This document shows positions 63,942 through 64,000 of a stretch of 64,000 nucleotides of DNA, piece after piece. A program made the position numbers and the translations under genes. The stretch is from contig JALNZT010000013.1 in assembly GCA_023229135.1 (NCBI GenBank), forward strand, positions 1 to 64,000, written 5' to 3'. The stretch comes from Bacteroidales bacterium (GTDB lineage: Bacteria > Bacteroidota > Bacteroidia > Bacteroidales > F082). The notes beneath the pieces are model-generated. The model was not told the DNA's origin. It searched no databases and worked only from the letters and a program-made list of their open reading frames with translations. How positions within the stretch are numbered: the stretch's first letter is position 1; each line of letters opens with the position of its first letter.

Positions 63942-64000
63942 GCTCCTGATTATTGTCTTACTATAACTCACTTGCAGCTGATATATTTCGTGAGGAAACC

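Noticed and set aside
1..64000. CRISPR array, tRNA or rRNA genes
   Set aside because: No regularly spaced direct repeats and no tRNA arm or rRNA signature sequences were noticed, although a covariance search could not be run.

Overview
The window reads as a stretch of chromosome from a member of the phylum Bacteroidota, probably class Bacteroidia or a close relative and not assignable to a genus from this sequence alone. The evidence is the b558-type three-gene succinate dehydrogenase/fumarate reductase, gldB and gldH gliding/type IX secretion (T9SS) genes, a T9SS C-terminal sorting domain, a TonB-dependent receptor with a carboxypeptidase-like plug extension, PorT-like beta-barrels, and several promoters of the Bacteroidota type (TAnnTTTG at -7). 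Base composition is moderately AT-rich. No rRNA, tRNA, CRISPR array, transposase or phage gene was seen.

Layout. 0-4 kb: alpha/beta hydrolase and two tandem M24B aminopeptidases P, all leftward. 4.2-7.7 kb: succinate dehydrogenase/fumarate reductase operon. 7.7-9.2 kb: a phosphoesterase lipoprotein and an outer-membrane protein. 10-15.3 kb: holB, a RicT-like PSP1 protein, gldH and PBP1A. 15.3-25.7 kb: housekeeping genes including a GT-C membrane glycosyltransferase, PAP2 phosphatase, SAM hydrolase-family protein, phoH, purC, dtd, pdxJ, trmO and a queuosine-precursor transporter. 25.7-27.5 kb: a minimal nucleotidyltransferase/HI0074 pair and tatC. 27.7-32.9 kb: an FAD pyridine nucleotide oxidoreductase, PEP carboxylase, and the Mrp and NifU iron-sulfur carriers. 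32.9-37.1 kb: nadE, two beta-barrels and gldB. 37.3-46 kb: a ComM-like ATPase followed by a menaquinone cluster (thioesterase, menF, menD, menB, menA, menC, menE). 46-48.3 kb: an AT-rich accessory patch. 48.3-64 kb: a T9SS cargo, haem-binding protein, a small repeat protein, nadD-gmk-yicC, a TPR/LytTR/phospholipase D cluster, ornithine aminotransferase, superoxide dismutase and a TonB-dependent receptor.

The genes fit a menaquinone-based respiratory metabolism: PEP carboxylase makes oxaloacetate, the Sdh/Frd complex interconverts fumarate and succinate with the menaquinone pool, and the men genes make the quinone. menH is not in the cluster. GldB, GldH and the sorting-domain protein imply a type IX secretion system encoded largely elsewhere.

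The least ordinary part is 46.0-48.3 kb. It holds a two-gene toxin-antitoxin module whose toxin is broken by one missing base, and an orphan HigA-like regulator whose N-terminus is built on an in-frame, diverged copy of the menE hinge region. The intact menE lies immediately to the left of the patch, so the patch looks like a recombination scar. No clearly undescribed multi-gene system was found elsewhere. Other leads are a kinase-less TPR membrane protein beside a LytTR regulator, a secreted protein built of IDDIPFDT-like repeats, and a TonB C-terminal-like domain on a secreted protein with no anchor.
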